This document shows positions 1-12,860 of a stretch of DNA of 64,000 nt, piece by piece; position 1 is the stretch's first letter, and each line of letters starts with the position of its first letter. The notes beneath the pieces are model-generated. The model was not told where the DNA came from. It was given only the letters and a program-made list of their open reading frames with translations, and ran no database searches. A program made the position numbers and the translations under genes. This DNA is from Symsagittifera roscoffensis (Eukaryota; Xenacoelomorpha; Acoela; Convolutidae), in contig NC_087065.1 of NCBI RefSeq assembly GCF_963678635.1, forward strand, positions 22,463,254-22,527,253, given 5' to 3'.

Positions 1-560
1 CCCCCTATTTTGAGACATCTAATTTTGGCTCATTGAGCCTAAAATTTTTTAACGGCGCATAAATTATATTAATTTCGAGGGGGGTGTTTGCCGGAAAAAA
101 GCAATTTTTTGATCAAATGTTTCCAAAAACTGCTTAAAAACGCCTTTTTCGGCTCGTTTTTTCTTCTCAAAATTTTGCCTGCTGGGATAGCGAAACGATT
201 GACGAAAACAGGATCTTTTTAATCCTAGATTGGCCCCTGATTTACTGATTCTTACTTCTTTCTGATTTTTACTGTGCTTTCATGCAGAATAGCTAAATTC
301 TAATCCATTATAATGGATTTTTCTTGTGAAATAATATTTAGAAAGAAAAAAAATTATAATCTATTATAAGAGAATATAATATATTATAAGCGATTATAAG
401 AGATTTTCGGAAAAATCATAATCAATTTTCGGAAAAATCATAATATAAGTTTCACCAAAAATGATATCATTATAAGGGATTATAAATCGTTTTAAAACCT
501 AAAATTATAATTTTGCTAAAAGTACGATTATTTTTTTCTTTCTACTGAGTGCGGGTGTGG
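1..560. other. AT-rich leader with TTATAAG-type short repeats
   Basis: No gene is visible. Between about 350 and 490 the words TTATAAG and GATTATAA recur many times, and an ATTTTCGGAAAAATCATAAT block is doubled at about 400-445. This is simple degenerate repetition just ahead of the satellite array. Confidence 0.4.
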
Positions 561-1303
561 ACTTAATCTAAGTTGCCAGAAAATGTGTGGCGGATGACTT
601 TTTGTGTGCATTATCCAGTAATTATTAATCCAGGTCGTCAGCATTTTTGTGATTGATATGTTTTGATTGTTTTAATCAGCAGTTACTAGTGTTTGTTACC
701 ACGGGATCTGTGGCTAGATTAAAATTGTTTTTTTTTATCAGCAAAAACAGTAACTTTAAGTAAACTAGGGCATCAAAATTTTTTGTGAGTGGTGTGGTGC
801 ATTTTTTTTCAAGGCGGCCTTTACTGATCGCGATTGAGGTAACTCGTCAGAGTATTTTTGCTAGGTGAGTCTGTTTTTTTTTCCTGCTCAGCAGCCTTAA
901 TCAGTGACTGTCATTGAGCTTCGGAATCAGAGAAATTTTTGCTCGTTTATCTGGACTATCAGAAAAGTTTTATTTGGACAGGATCATTTTTTCGATCGGT
1001 GTAAGCCATCCCTGTTCATTTAATTGGGTTGTCAGACATTTTGTGAACGTTGTGGTTTATTTTTTTTCTGTTAGCGGTATATAATCAGTGTTTTGTCTTA
1101 GATTCAAGTTTAAATTCAAATTTCATATAATCGATGTGGTTTGTTTCTTTTTCATTCAGCGGTAAACTAGGTTGCCAGAATTATCCTACTCAGTGAGGAT
1201 TGTTTTAATTCTTTCACAAGTGACCAGCATTTATTATTAACCTAACGTAGGTCGTCAGAATAATTTTGACTGAAGTGGTTTGATTTTTATCAGCGGTAAC
1301 TGG
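560..1303 (+). repeat. Satellite I, first part (~75-bp degenerate monomer)
   Basis: A degenerate tandem repeat. Each monomer carries TCAGCGGTAATCAGTG, then GTCATTAACCTAGGTCG, then CCAGAGTATTTGTG followed by CTCGGTGAGGATT and a T-run with TTTCTATC. Landmarks recur about every 74-77 bases. The array is cut by the solo LTR and resumes on its other side in the same orientation. Short frames here are by-products of the repeat. Confidence 0.8.
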
Positions 1304-1724
1304 TGGAACCAGTTCTAAACTAGTATTTATAGACCAATAAAATTTATGATGGAAAACCACTATAATCCACTGGAATACCACTATGATTGAATACCAATAT
1401 TTATAACTAACCAAACATATTCCATCTCTAACATTTACACTTATTTGTAAGTGCTGAAACTACTTGTAGTTTCAGCACCAGAACAATTTGAAAAAAAACT
1501 TAGAATACAGTTGTTCTCCTTCTGGATAAACTCCAAGAACTAACTCGCGCAAACCGGCGTACACTAGATATTTTGAGACTAGGAGATATAAGAGTAAGAT
1601 TAAGATCGGTATTAGACTAAGAAGTTTCACGAATCTATCCGGCCGAAAATGAGATAGCGTGACGAGCAGACGGTGTACCTTATCTGAAATTACTCTATGA
1701 GTATAACCAATAGGTCATAACTCA
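1304..1724 (+). mobile_element. Solo LTR of the Gypsy-like element A family
   Basis: A 421-base block beginning TGGAACC and ending AACTCA (TG..CA), flanked on both sides by CTGG, a 4-base target duplication (1300-1303 and 1725-1728). The sequence matches, in opposite orientation, the blocks at 17689-18078 and 43981-44355, and in the same orientation the truncated copy at 14963-15264. It holds a TATA-like TATTTATAGA and a perfect hairpin at 1451-1478 with 13-base arms. No internal retroelement sequence remains beside it, so it is a solo LTR inserted in satellite I. Confidence 0.85.
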
Positions 1725-4700
1725 CTGGTGTTTGCCATTAATCTAGTTCACAAGAGGACCTAAGGCAAGGCGAGAATATTTTTGTATCAGATTTAATCAA
1801 TGACTATAAATAATCTTGGTGACTAAATAATTTGTACCCGGCGAGGGTGTTTTTTTTTCTATCAGCGTTAATCAGAAATTGGCGATAATCTATATCGACA
1901 GAGTAATTGTCTTTGGGGTGGTTCGAATTTATCTATCAGCATTTAGTATTGTTTGCCCTGATTCTGGGCTCCCAAAAGCTTTGTGAATGGTGTGGTTTAT
2001 TTTTGTTTTTTATCAGCTTTAGTCAATGATTGTAGTTAAACTAGGCAATCAAAGCGTTGGTGATCGGGGTGATTTGAATTTTTCCATTATTCGTAATCAT
2101 TGTTTGGGTCACCAATTTTATGTGATCGGTGTGGTTTGATTTTTTCTATCACCAGTAATCATAATTTGCCATTATTTTAGGTGGTCAGACTGTTTGTGAT
2201 CAGTTTTTTCTATCATCGCCAAATCATGATGAACTTTAACCTGGGTCATCAAAGCTTTGGTCATTGGTGTGTTTTCACGTCTTCTGTCAGCGGTAATAAG
2301 TGGTCGCAATCACTCTATGTCGCAAGAACACTCGCACTCAGTGCGGATTCTTTTTTTAATCAAAATTGACTCGTGGTTTTCATCAACCTGGGTCGTCAGC
2401 GGAATATCTGTAGTTGATGTGATTTAATGTACTTTATCAGCGGTAAAAAAATGCTCATGATTAATCTAGGTCGCCAGAGTATTTGTGCGTGGTAAAAATA
2501 ACTTTTTTCTATCAGCGTTAATCAGTAATTGTCATTAACCTCGGTAACTGAAAATTTCGTGCTCGGTGAGATTGTGTTTTGTCAGCGGAATTTCTAAATT
2601 GGCAATAACCTCTATCGTCAACTTTATCGTGATCGGTGTGTTTTAAGTTTTTCTAATAACGATAATCACTGTTTGACATTATTCTAGTTAACCAGAAGGT
2701 TTGTAATCAGTGTTATGTGTTTTTTTTAAGTAGAGGGTGATGGTCATGAACATAGGTCGTCGAAGTTTTTGTGATTGGTGTGCTCTTCATTGTTCTATTA
2801 GATACCAGAACAATAGTGATTGTTTTTTTTTTGTTCTCAGCGGTATTTAGTGTTTGCCATTGATGAAGGTTGCCCGCCAGAGTATTTGTGCTGGGTGAGT
2901 ATTCTTTTTCACCACTAAAAAATAATCAGTGACCGTCATTAATCTTAAGGGCGAGAAAATTAAAGCTCGGCGAGGAATGTTTTTCTTTCTATCAAATAAT
3001 TGGTTCAAATAATTGCAATAACCTATATTGTCAGAGTTTTGTGATGAGTGTGGTTTGGTTTCTTCCAGAGATAATCAATGTTTGCCATTCATCCGACCGG
3101 CCAGAATACTTGCGCTCGAAGAGGATTTTTTCTATCCTTTGCAGACAGGGTTTGCAACTCTTCTGGAAATTCAGAATGCTTGTTCAGCGTGCCTTGGTAT
3201 AATTTTTCTCCTAGTTTTTTCTGACCAATTTTGATTATGAGATTTCGTCGCAAGAATACTCGCACTCGATGCGTACTCTTTTTAAATCAAAATTGACTCG
3301 TGCTTCAACCAACCTGTGTCGTCAGCAGAATCTCTGTAGTTGATGTAATTTAATGTACTCTATCAGCGGTAACAAATGCTTAAGATTAATCTAGGTCGCT
3401 AGAGTTTTTGTGTGGGGTGAAAATAGCTTTTTTCTATCAGCGTTAATCAGCAATTTTCATTAACCTTGGTAACTGAAAAGTTTGTGCTCAGTGAGGATTG
3501 TTTTTTAACGCCATTAAATATAAATTGACAATAACTTCTGTCTTCAAATTTATTGTAATTGTTGTGTCTTAACTTTTTCTATTAATGATAATCACTGTTT
3601 GACATTTTTCTAGTTCGCCAGAAGGTTTGTGATCGGTAGTGTGTTTTTTTTTCTGTAAGTAGAGGGTGAAGGTCATGAACCTAGGTCATTTTTTTGATTG
3701 GTGTGCTTTTCTTTGTTCTATTAGGTACCAGAACAATAGTGATTGTTTTTTTTTATTCTCAGCAGTATTCAGTGTTTGGCATTAATGTAAGTTGAGTATT
3801 TGTCCTACGTGAGGATTTTTTCTTTTTACCACTCAAATAAATCAGTGATTGTCATTAAAATTAAACGCGAGAAAAAAAAGCCCGGTGAAGAACGCTTTTT
3901 TTCTATCAGCGTGATTCAGATGTTCGCAATAACCTATATTGTCAGAGTATTTTTGATGAGTGTGATTTGATTTTTTTCCAAAGGTAATCAGTGTTTGCTA
4001 TTCTTACGAGTAGCCAGAGTAATTACGCTCGAATATGATTTTTTTCCTATCATTGGCAATCAAGGTGGGCAAATCTTTTGAAAATTCAGAATGCTTGTGT
4101 TCAGTGTGCCTTGGTATGATGTTGTTTCTAATTTTTTTATTATCATTTTTTGATTTTGAGATTATGATGCAAACATACTCGCTCTCGGTGCAGATTCTTT
4201 TATTAAATCAAAATTAACTCGTGTTTGTTATCAACCTGGGTCGTTAGCAGAATCTCACTAGTTGATGTGATTTAATGTACTCTATCAGCGGTAACAAATG
4301 CTTATGATTAATCTAAGTCGCTAGACAATTTGTGTGTGGTGAAAATAGATTTTTTGTAATAGGGTTAATCATTTTTTAATTAACCTCGTTAACTGAAAAG
4401 TTTGTGCTCGCTTAGGATTGTTTTTTATTGGCATTAATTGGAAATTGGCAATAATTTCTGTCTTCATTTTCATTGTAATCGGTGTATTTTAATTTTTTCT
4501 AATAACGATAATCACTGTTTGAGAATATTCTAGTTCACCAGAAGGTTTGTAACCATTGTTGTCTGTTTTTTTTCTGTAAGTGGACGTTGATAGTCATGAA
4601 CCTGGGTCGTCAAAATTTTTGTGATTGTTGTGCTTTTAATTATTCTATTATTCTATTAGGTACCAGTATAATAAAGGTTGTTTTTTTTTGTTCTCAGCAT

Positions 4701-5880
4701 TATTCAGTATTTGACATTCATGTAGGTTGCTCGCCAGAGTATTTTTTCTTGGTGAGTTTTTTTACCACTCTAAAAAAACAGCGACTGTCATTAACTTTGA
4801 GCGCGAGAAAAAAAATTTCGGTGAAGAACACTTTTTTTTTCTATCAGCATGATTAAGTTATTTGCAATAACCTATATTGTCAGAGTTTTGTGATGAGTGT
4901 GATTTGATTTTTTTCCAAAGGTAATCAGTGTTTGCCATTCTTACGAGTAGCCAGAGTAATTACGCTCGAATATGATTTTTTTCCATCATTCGCAATCAAG
5001 GTTGGCAACTCTTTTGAAAATTCAGAATGCTTGTGTTCAGTGTGCCTTGGTATGATGTTGTTTCTAATTTTTTTATTGTCATTTTTTGATTTTGAGATTA
5101 TGATGCAAACATACTCGCTCTCGGTGCAGACTCTTTTTATTAAATCAAAATTAACTCGTGTTTGTTATCAACCTGGGTCGTTAGCAGAATCTCACTAGTT
5201 GATGTGATTTAATGTACTCTATCAGCGGTAACAAATGCTTATGATTAATCTAAGTCGCTAGACAATTTGTGTGTGGTGAAAATAGATTTTTTGTAAAAGG
5301 GTTAATCATTTTTTAATTAACCTCGTTAACTGAAAAGTTTGTGCTCGCTTAGGATTGTTTTTTATCGGCATTAATTGGAAATTGGCAATAATTTCTGTCT
5401 TCATTTTCATTGTAATCGGTGTATTTTAACTTTTTCTAATAACGATAATCACTGTTTGACAATATTCTAGTTCACCAGAAGGTTTGTAATCGTTGTTGTC
5501 TGTTTTTTTTCTGTAAGTGGACGTTGATAGTCATGAACCTGGGTCGTCAAAATTTTTGTGATTGTTGTGCTTTTAATTATTCTATTATTCTATTAGGTAC
5601 CAGTATAATAAAGGTTGTTTTTTTTGTTCTCAGCATTATTCAGTATTTGACATTCATGTAGGTTGCTCGCCAGAGTATTTGTCCTTGGTGAGTTTTCTTA
5701 CCACTAAAAAAACAGCGACTGTTATTAACTTTGAGCGCGAGAAAAAAATTTCGCTGAAGAACACTTTTTTTTTCTATCAGCATGATTAAGTTATTTGCAA
5801 TAACCTATATTGTCAGATTTTTGTGATGAATGTGGTATGATTTTGTCCAAAGGTAGTCAGTAGTTGTCATTCAGCGGGCT
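1725..5880 (+). repeat. Satellite I, main part, with ~930-bp higher-order repeat
   Basis: Continuation of the ~75-base degenerate array. Blocks around 3100, 4020, 4958 and 5888 carry the same variant (TTGCGCTCGAAGAGG or TTACGCTCGAATATG, then AATTCAGAATGCTTGTG), spaced about 920-940 bases apart. The copies near 3960-4890 and 4890-5830 are close to identical by eye. Groups of monomers have therefore been amplified as a higher-order unit. Translations such as 4035-4217 and 4932-5198 repeat because the DNA repeats; there is no sign of coding. Confidence 0.8.
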
Positions 5881-8565
5881 CGCCAGAATATTTGCGCTCG
5901 AAGAGTTTTTTTTCTGTCACTCGCAGACAGGGTTTTCAACACTTCTGGGAATTCAGAATGCTTGTGTTCAGTGTTCCTTGGTATGATGTTTCTTCTAATT
6001 CTTTAATTGTCATTTTTTGGTTTTCAAAAACTTGTAAATCATCTAAAATTTGTTTTTGTTGATCCAATTTTCGAAAGAGCAAACGTGACTGCAACTAATG
6101 TTTATTAAGTGTGGGGTTTGAATTTGTCAACTCAGGCAAAAAACGCAAGGTATTTTGTTTTTCCTCTCGGCAAAAATTGAGTATTTCAAAAAGTAAATCA
6201 TGACGTATTATTTTTTATTTCATTTTGAATAAAACATTACTACTATGTTTTTTTTCAAAGTTTCAATCAGTTCATTTCTCGTTCAAAGTTTACATTAATT
6301 GGCCAGAATAATTGCACTCAGAGAAAAATTTTTTCTGTCATTCGCAAACAGGGTTTTCAACACTTCTGGGAATTCAAAATGCTTGTGTTCAGTGTTCCTT
6401 GGTATGATGTTTTTTCTAATTTTTTTATTGTCATTTTTTGAATTTCGAAAATTTTTAAATCACTAAAAAAATTTTGCCGATCCAATTTTTGAAGGAGCAA
6501 ATATGGCTGCAACTAATGTTTGTTAGGTGTGGGGTTTGAATTTGTCAATTGAGCTAATTTAGGCAAAAAGCGCGATATATTTCGTTTTTCCTCTCGGCAA
6601 AAATTGTGTATTTCAAAAAATAAATCATGACGTGTTATTTTTTAATTCATTTCGAATAAAACCGTTACTACTATGTTTTTTTTCAAAGTTTCAATCAGTT
6701 CATTTCTCGTTCAAAGTTTACATTAATTGGCCAGAATAATTGCACTCAGAGAAAAATTTTTTCTGTCATTCGCAAACAGGGTTTTCAACACTTCTGGGAA
6801 TTCAGAATGCTTGTGTTCAGTGTTCCTTGGTATGATGTTTCTTCTAATTCTTTAATTGTCATTTTTTGGTTTTCAAAAACTTGTAAATCATCTAAAAATT
6901 ATTTTTGCCGATCCAATTTTTGAAGGAGCAAATGTGCCTGCAACTAATACTTATTAGGTTTGGGGTTTGAATATGCCAATTGAGCTAATTTAGGCAAAAA
7001 AGCGCGAGATATTTTGGTTTTTACTCTCGGCAAAAATTGTGTATTTCAAAAAGTAAACCATGACGTGTTATTTTTTATTTCATTTCGAAGCTAAGGATTT
7101 TTTCAGGTCAAATATTAAAAGATTTTACTACAGTGGTTATTTTTTTAAAAGTTGCAATCAGCTCATCTCTTGATCAAAGATTACATTAAATGGTCAGAGT
7201 AATTGCGCTTGAAGAGGATTTTTTTTCTGTCATTCGCAAACAGGGTTTTCAACACTTCTAGGAATTCGGAATGCTTGTGTTCAGTGTTCCTTAATATGAT
7301 GTTTCTGTTAAATTTTTTATTGTTAATTTTTGGTTTTCAAAAATTTGTAAATCATCTGAAAATTGTTTTTGCGATCTAATTTTCGAAAGAGCAAATTTGC
7401 TTGCTACTAATATTTATTAGGTGTGGGGTTTGAATTTGTCAATTGAGCTAATTTAGGCAAAAAAGCGCGATATATTTCGTTTTTCCTCTCGGCAAAAATT
7501 GTGTATTTCAAAAAATAAATCATGACGTGTTATTTTTAAATTCATTTCGAATAAAACCGTTACTACTATGTTTTTTTTTTCAAAGTTTCAATCAGTTCAT
7601 TTCTCGTTCAAAGTTTACATTAATTGGCCAGAATAATTGCACTCAGAGAAAAAATTTTTCTGTCATTCGCAAACAGGGTTTTCAATACTTTTGGGAATTC
7701 AGAATGCTTGTGTTCAGTGTTCCTTGGTATGATGTTTCTTCTAATTTTTTAATTGTCATTTTTTGGTTTTCAAAAACTTGTAAATCATCTAAAAATTATT
7801 TTTGCCGATCCAATTTTTGAAGGAGCAAATGTGCCTGCAACTAATACTTATTAGGTTTGGGGTTTGAATTTGCCAATTGAGCTAATTTAGGCAAAAAAGC
7901 GCGAGATATTTTGATTTTTCCTCTCGGCAAAAATTGTGTATTTCAAAAAGTAAACCATGATGTGTTATTTTTTATTTCATTTCGAAGCTAAGGATTTTTC
8001 AGGTCAAATATTAAAAGATTTTACTACAGTGGTTATTTTTTTAAAAGTTGCAATCAGCTCATCTCTTGATCAAAACTTACATTAAATGGTCAGAATAATT
8101 GCGCTCGAAGAGGATTTTTTTTCTGTCATTCGCAAACAGGGTTTTCAACACTTCTAGGAATTCAGAATGCTTGTGTTCAGTGTTCCTTAGTATGATGTTT
8201 CTGTTAAATTTTTTATTGTTAATTTTTGGTTTTCAAAAATTTGTAAATCATCTGAAAATTGTTTTTGCCGATCTAATTTTCGAAAGAGCAAATTTGCTTG
8301 CTACTAATTTTTATTAGGTTTGGGGTTTGAATTTGCCAATCGAGCTAATTCAGACAAAAAAGCGCTAAATACTTCGATTTTTTCTCTCAGCAAAAGCTGT
8401 TTACTTCAAAAAGTAAATCATGACGGGTTATTTTTTTCATTTCGAAGCTAAGGATCTCTTCAGGTCAAATATTAAAAGATACTACTACTACTACGGTCAT
8501 TTTTTTCAAAGTTTCAATTAGCTCATCTCCCGTTCAAAATTTACATTAAATGGACTTTTAGCACG
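5880..8565 (+). repeat. Satellite II (~430/465-bp monomers, ~895-bp dimer)
   Basis: Six units start with a variant of GGCCAGAATAATTGC at about 5880, 6297, 6722, 7190, 7620 and 8088. Each continues with CAGGGTTTTCAACACTTCTG, AATGCTTGTGTTCAGTG, a GCTAATTTAGGCAAAAA block and CTCGGCAAAAATTG. Spacings alternate at about 425-430 and 465, so the later units form two copies of a two-monomer repeat near 895 bases. The first part of each unit derives from the last variant of satellite I, so this array probably grew out of it. Confidence 0.8.
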
Positions 8566-10480
8566 TTGCAGGTTGCTAACTACACTTTGTATAACAAATA
8601 GTGTGTGGAGAAGGAATTCTAAGCAAAGATGGGAAGCAGAGCGTTGCATCACTTGCGATACAACAAAAACTTACAATTGCAAACTACTAAAAGGCCAGTG
8701 AGATGGAAATAACTAAGCATAATTATTCAATCAAATAAAAAAAATCAATCGCAGAAAAACAGACGAGAAAAACAACAATTAGCATTTAGCCAACCTTTGG
8801 TATTTTCTGAGCGTCCACTAAGCCACAACACCATTGCAAGTTTCCAAATGGTCAGCCAAATGGAAATAACTGTCGAAAAAAAATTGAAAAACTGGAAAGA
8901 CGAAAATCTTAATCAAAGTAAAACAGAAGAGAAACACAACCACTAGCAAAAAGCAAAGTTGTAGTATTTTCTGTGTTACCAAGAAGCCAACAAAACATAA
9001 AGAGAGACCAATTGATCCAAACACAAAAACGGCAAAGAAAACTGTCAAAAAAAACAACTTTTTTTTTTGAAAATACAAACAATTCAATCTCAGAAAAACA
9101 TACGAGAAACAGAACCACTAGCAGTAAGTAAAACTTTAATTTTTTTTTGAGAATCCACTATGCTAAAACACGTGACTGGACGCCAATTGATCTGAAAACA
9201 AATTACAAAAAAAACTTGTCATAAAAAAATTTGAGCGATTAACTGTTTCAACTTTTAACTTTAATACTAGCAGACGATTTGAACTATCGAAAACAAGACT
9301 ACCTTTTTTTATAACTATTTGGAAAAAAAAATAAGTTAAAAAAACCGACAAAACTTGAGGTAAAATCATTTAGGCCAAAAACAATTTCTTAGCCGGTAAA
9401 AAACGAAAGAAAAACAAAAACGAAAAACATACTAGTCACCACTAGGACTTAAAAAAATGAGAATTCAACGTCATTTGATCCACAATTAAAACTGATTAGA
9501 GCGCAAAAAAATGTGGAGTGGCAACTAAGCCGACAATTTTAATCTGACAAATCACTTTTTTCCGGAACTCTTTACATTAATCCATTACAGGTTTGAAGGC
9601 AGCTGCACTTTCTCTATACCAAGTGCAATTGTTGCTCAGGCCTGGCAAATAATAAGGTTTCGTAATAAACCAACATCAATTTTAGTTACAAATTTGTAAG
9701 AGAAGTTGTTTACGGGAAAAAAGTTTAGTTCCAGATTACAAGACACTCGCTCACGGATCAAAAAACATTTTCAATTAAAAAAAAATCATACAACACCAAG
9801 AAATTTGAAAAACTTGGCAACGGAGCCGTCAAGCAATAAGCAGACAACTCATAGGCCGGTCATTTTTTGATACTAAATAGTTTAGGTTACAAAAAAAAAA
9901 CAAAAAAAAACAGGTGCAGACCGGTTTCAAACGTATTCCCTTTGCCGTTTATTTATTTTCTTACTCAGCAGTTAAATTTGAATTTTCAAGAAATGAAGCA
10001 GGTTTGCTGCAAAAATGATTGAATAATGCACAAATGATTCAGTGATTTTGTTAAATTGGTTGTTAACCCGAAAAAAAAGACTATATTCCGATTTGATTAC
10101 ACTTGCTAATCGCAAGCGCAAAAACTCAATATTTTTTCAAGGGTTTTTGAAATTTCTATCAAATTTTCTACCAAACACTACTTGATAGGCACCAGAAGGC
10201 AGAAGTTGCTCTGATACAAAGTGTCTTGTTTTGTACTTTACTCATCGTCTGGGATAATATCTTTAAAAAAGAGACAACAAAAAATGAAATGAAATTTTTG
10301 TCATTTTCTTAATCAATTTCTACATCATCTATCTTGAAAGACAGTGTGAAATTTCCAGACGCCACCTTTATATAAGCATGTTTTTGATACTTTGCTTAGC
10401 GTCCGGAAAATTTTCTAAAAAAGAGCTTTTTTTCTTCCTTTTTGAAGTTTCGTCAATATTTTTTTTATCAAAAGATGTTC
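8566..10480. repeat. Degenerate A-rich repeat field
   Basis: No convincing gene. A block with CAGAAAAACA, ACGAGAAA, CCACTAGCA and TATTTTCTGAG recurs at about 8750, 8925 and 9090, roughly every 170 bases. A second block (ACGGGAAAAAAG, then a GATTACA-like stretch and CTCGC or ATCGCAAG) occurs near 9710 and 10060. Two related ~165-base units lie at 10150-10470. The same words recur at 52150-53000, so this is an old dispersed element. The hydrophobic frame at 8818-9087 on the minus strand is a translation of these repeats. Confidence 0.5.
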
Positions 10481-10800
10481 AATCTTGTTATAAACCAATT
10501 TAATTTAATCTGCTGGTAATTTTTGAACAAATTGCTGGTGTTTTTGTGCTCGGGCGGGATTTTTTCGCCAGACAATTTCCAACTTTTGAACTGGTAATTT
10601 TTGACGGAGCTCTTATTGTCTTGTACAGTTTGAAACACGTTTGAAGCGCTGAGCTCAAAATTGAAAAATCAATGTTTCACCTATGATCTTCAAACTTACG
10701 GGAATTTCAAACTTGTAGTTTGTCTAGTTTGGTTAATTAATGCGCGGTGTAAACTGTTTTCAACGCATAAGAGGCGAACTATAATGGTTCAAAGTTTAAA
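10480..10800 (+). repeat. Diverged copy of dispersed repeat R
   Basis: The stretch around 10540-10750 reads TTTTTGTGCTCGGGCGGG, a T-run, CAGACAATTTC, TTGACGGAGC, then TTTCACCTATGATCTTC and TTAATTAATGCGCG. The same words occur in the same order at 45400-45620, in a better preserved copy of repeat R. The ends are too decayed to define. Confidence 0.5.
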
Positions 10801-11560
10801 AGAAAACTAATTCATAGAAAATGAAGGGCAGTAAAACGATTAAAGAGTTCATGGTGATACGCAAAGTTTGCCGCTGTTTTCGCCGTTGTTTTTTTCTCCC
10901 AATAAAATGTCCAATCAGAGTGGTTGTAATCAAGATAAACACCTTATGCCAGTTTTCAACTTCTGGCTATTTAACCGAAATTGACTTGAATGTTCCGACT
11001 GCCCTTTGCCGGTTCTCCAATGGTTATTGTTTGTTAAAAATTTCGGAAATTCTAAGTTTAGGACTGCCAATATCAAATATCAGATGATAGAAAACCAAAG
11101 ATTAAAAACTAACGCAGGTTAGCAGGATTATTAAGCTAAATATCAAATTTTGTGCTGTTTATGAGTTAGTTTTTATGAGATAATAGAAACCTGCCAAAGT
11201 GCAACCAGTGCGACAAAACCAATGAATAACACACTTATATATGGGCCATTACCAAAAATCGGGAATAATCAATCACAAAGCAATACCAATAGTTTTAAGT
11301 TTAAAAAATAGCGGAAAAGAAACGCTCGCTCTGATTCAATTTCACAGTAGCCACCGTTGGGGATAATAGTCGAAAGATACTTCAAACTTGCCATCATAGT
11401 GCAATCAGAAATTGAGGTTTGAGTTGTAATACTGAATAAATTCTATGCATAATTATAGTAAATTGCGATACAGTTGAGTAGAAGTGAAAAATAAAAAAAT
11501 TAGATTTTTTTTATTTTACCAAACTCGAAAGACATACAAACACAATTTTAGTCTAAATTT
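10800..11560. other. Spacer without a recognisable gene
   Basis: Only an 88-codon plus-strand frame (10821-11087) stands out. It starts with ATG and has no recognisable motif, repeat or splice context. I treat it as chance. Confidence 0.3.
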
Positions 11561-12860
11561 GCAACAATTGACGATTCGTAGCAAGCGGCAATTCACAAAT
11601 ATTTTTACTGATATTAAAAAAGGTCCAAGAATGGTTGGATTGTCTTGGCGAGTTGTCCAAAGTGGCAGAAAAAGAACCTCAAGCTGCTTTAGTTGGATTA
11701 ACAAGATCACTGCAATGCGAATGGAATTTTGTCCAGAGAGTAGTCAAAGATACGTCGCAGTTCTTTGCTCCTCTCGAGAAGATGTTGGAGGAAAACTTTT
11801 TGCCAAGCTTACTAGGAACTTGTAGTGTCACACACTCAGATCGTGTTTTGTATTCACTTCCTGTCAAAAGAGGGGGACTAGGTGTGCGAAATCCAATAGA
11901 AGGTGCCGAACTAGCATTTTCCACTCCACGTGAAGCAACCGACTGTCTCGTGAGTTCGATCCTTCTCCAAGATGATTTCGACCAAACTCTACACAAAACA
12001 AAGATGAGAGAAGCAAGAAAAACCACGAGGAGAAACAAAATGCTGTGGACAAAGATAAACTCGATGAATTGCTTGCAGTTTTACCAGCAGATCAGAAACG
12101 AGCGATCCGGAGAATAATCGACAACAATTGTTCCTTGTGGCTAACTTCGCTGCCCTTGTTGAAAGATAATTTTGATTTGTCAGCCACAGAGTTCAGAGAC
12201 GCTCTATGTGTCAGGTACAGAAAACCACTCAAACGTTCTTTCTCGAGATGGGATGGATGTCAACAAGATTTTGACTTACAGTATGCACTTTCTTGCAAGA
12301 AGGGCGGACTGGTAACACTACGACACAACGAAATAAGAGACGCAGTGGGCGATCTTGCTTCAATTTTGTGGAAGGATGTGAAAAGAGAACCTGTCGTAAA
12401 AGAACCAGATGTAGAAAATGGAACCCCGGCACTAATTGCAGATCTTTCAGCTCGTGGGGTTTGGGATTGACAGTCGGCTGCGTCGGTTGACATCATTGTT
12501 ACAGACACTGACGCTCCGTCTTACCAAAACCGCAATCCCATGAATGTACCGAAAACTGCAGAGATTGAGAAGAAAAATAAGTATGGACTAGCTCGTGAAG
12601 AAAAGCACATGTCTTTCACTCCACTTGTCACTTCAATAGATGATGTTTCGGCACCGGAGTTCACGTTTTTCCTCAAACGACTAGCAGATGGTCTGGCATC
12701 AAAATGGGACCGCCCATATAGTCATGTCATGTGCTGGTTGAGATGTAGAATTTCATTCGCTATACTAGGAGCAACCAACATTTGCATCAGAGGTACAAAA
12801 TCCAAATGGCGATCCCTCGGCGTTGAGGACGGTTACATAATTGGAATGGCATTCTAAATA
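11560..12860 (+). pseudogene. Non-LTR retrotransposon polyprotein, carboxy-terminal remains
   Basis: A block more GC-rich than its surroundings encodes consecutive plus-strand frames: 11635-12117, 12045-12470, and (after one in-frame TGA) 12540-12857. Recognisable pieces are KRGGLGVRNP, then LPLLKDNFDLSATEFRDAL, RYRKPL, a Cys-containing LQYALSCKKGGLVTLRHNE segment, IRDAVGDLA, GTPALIADLSARGVW and SFTPLVTSIDDV followed by FFLKRLADGLA. From general knowledge, this order is typical of the region downstream of the reverse transcriptase in polyproteins common in marine invertebrate genomes. The reverse transcriptase itself is missing. One frame change near 12050-12110 and the TGA at about 12468 mark it as dead. 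The family name is not certain. Confidence 0.65.

Noticed and set aside
4035..5198. Repeated hydrophobic frames in satellite I (FENSECLCSVCLGMMLF)
   Set aside because: They repeat with the satellite unit, start at arbitrary points and shift frame between monomers, so they are not genes.
560..8565. CRISPR-like array
   Set aside because: Monomers are degenerate, contiguous and without unique spacers, and the window is animal DNA.
8818..9369. Hydrophobic minus-strand frames with many Phe/Leu
   Set aside because: They come from A-rich degenerate repeats (Phe and Leu from TTT/TTG on the complement), overlap each other in two frames and have no homologue elsewhere in the window.
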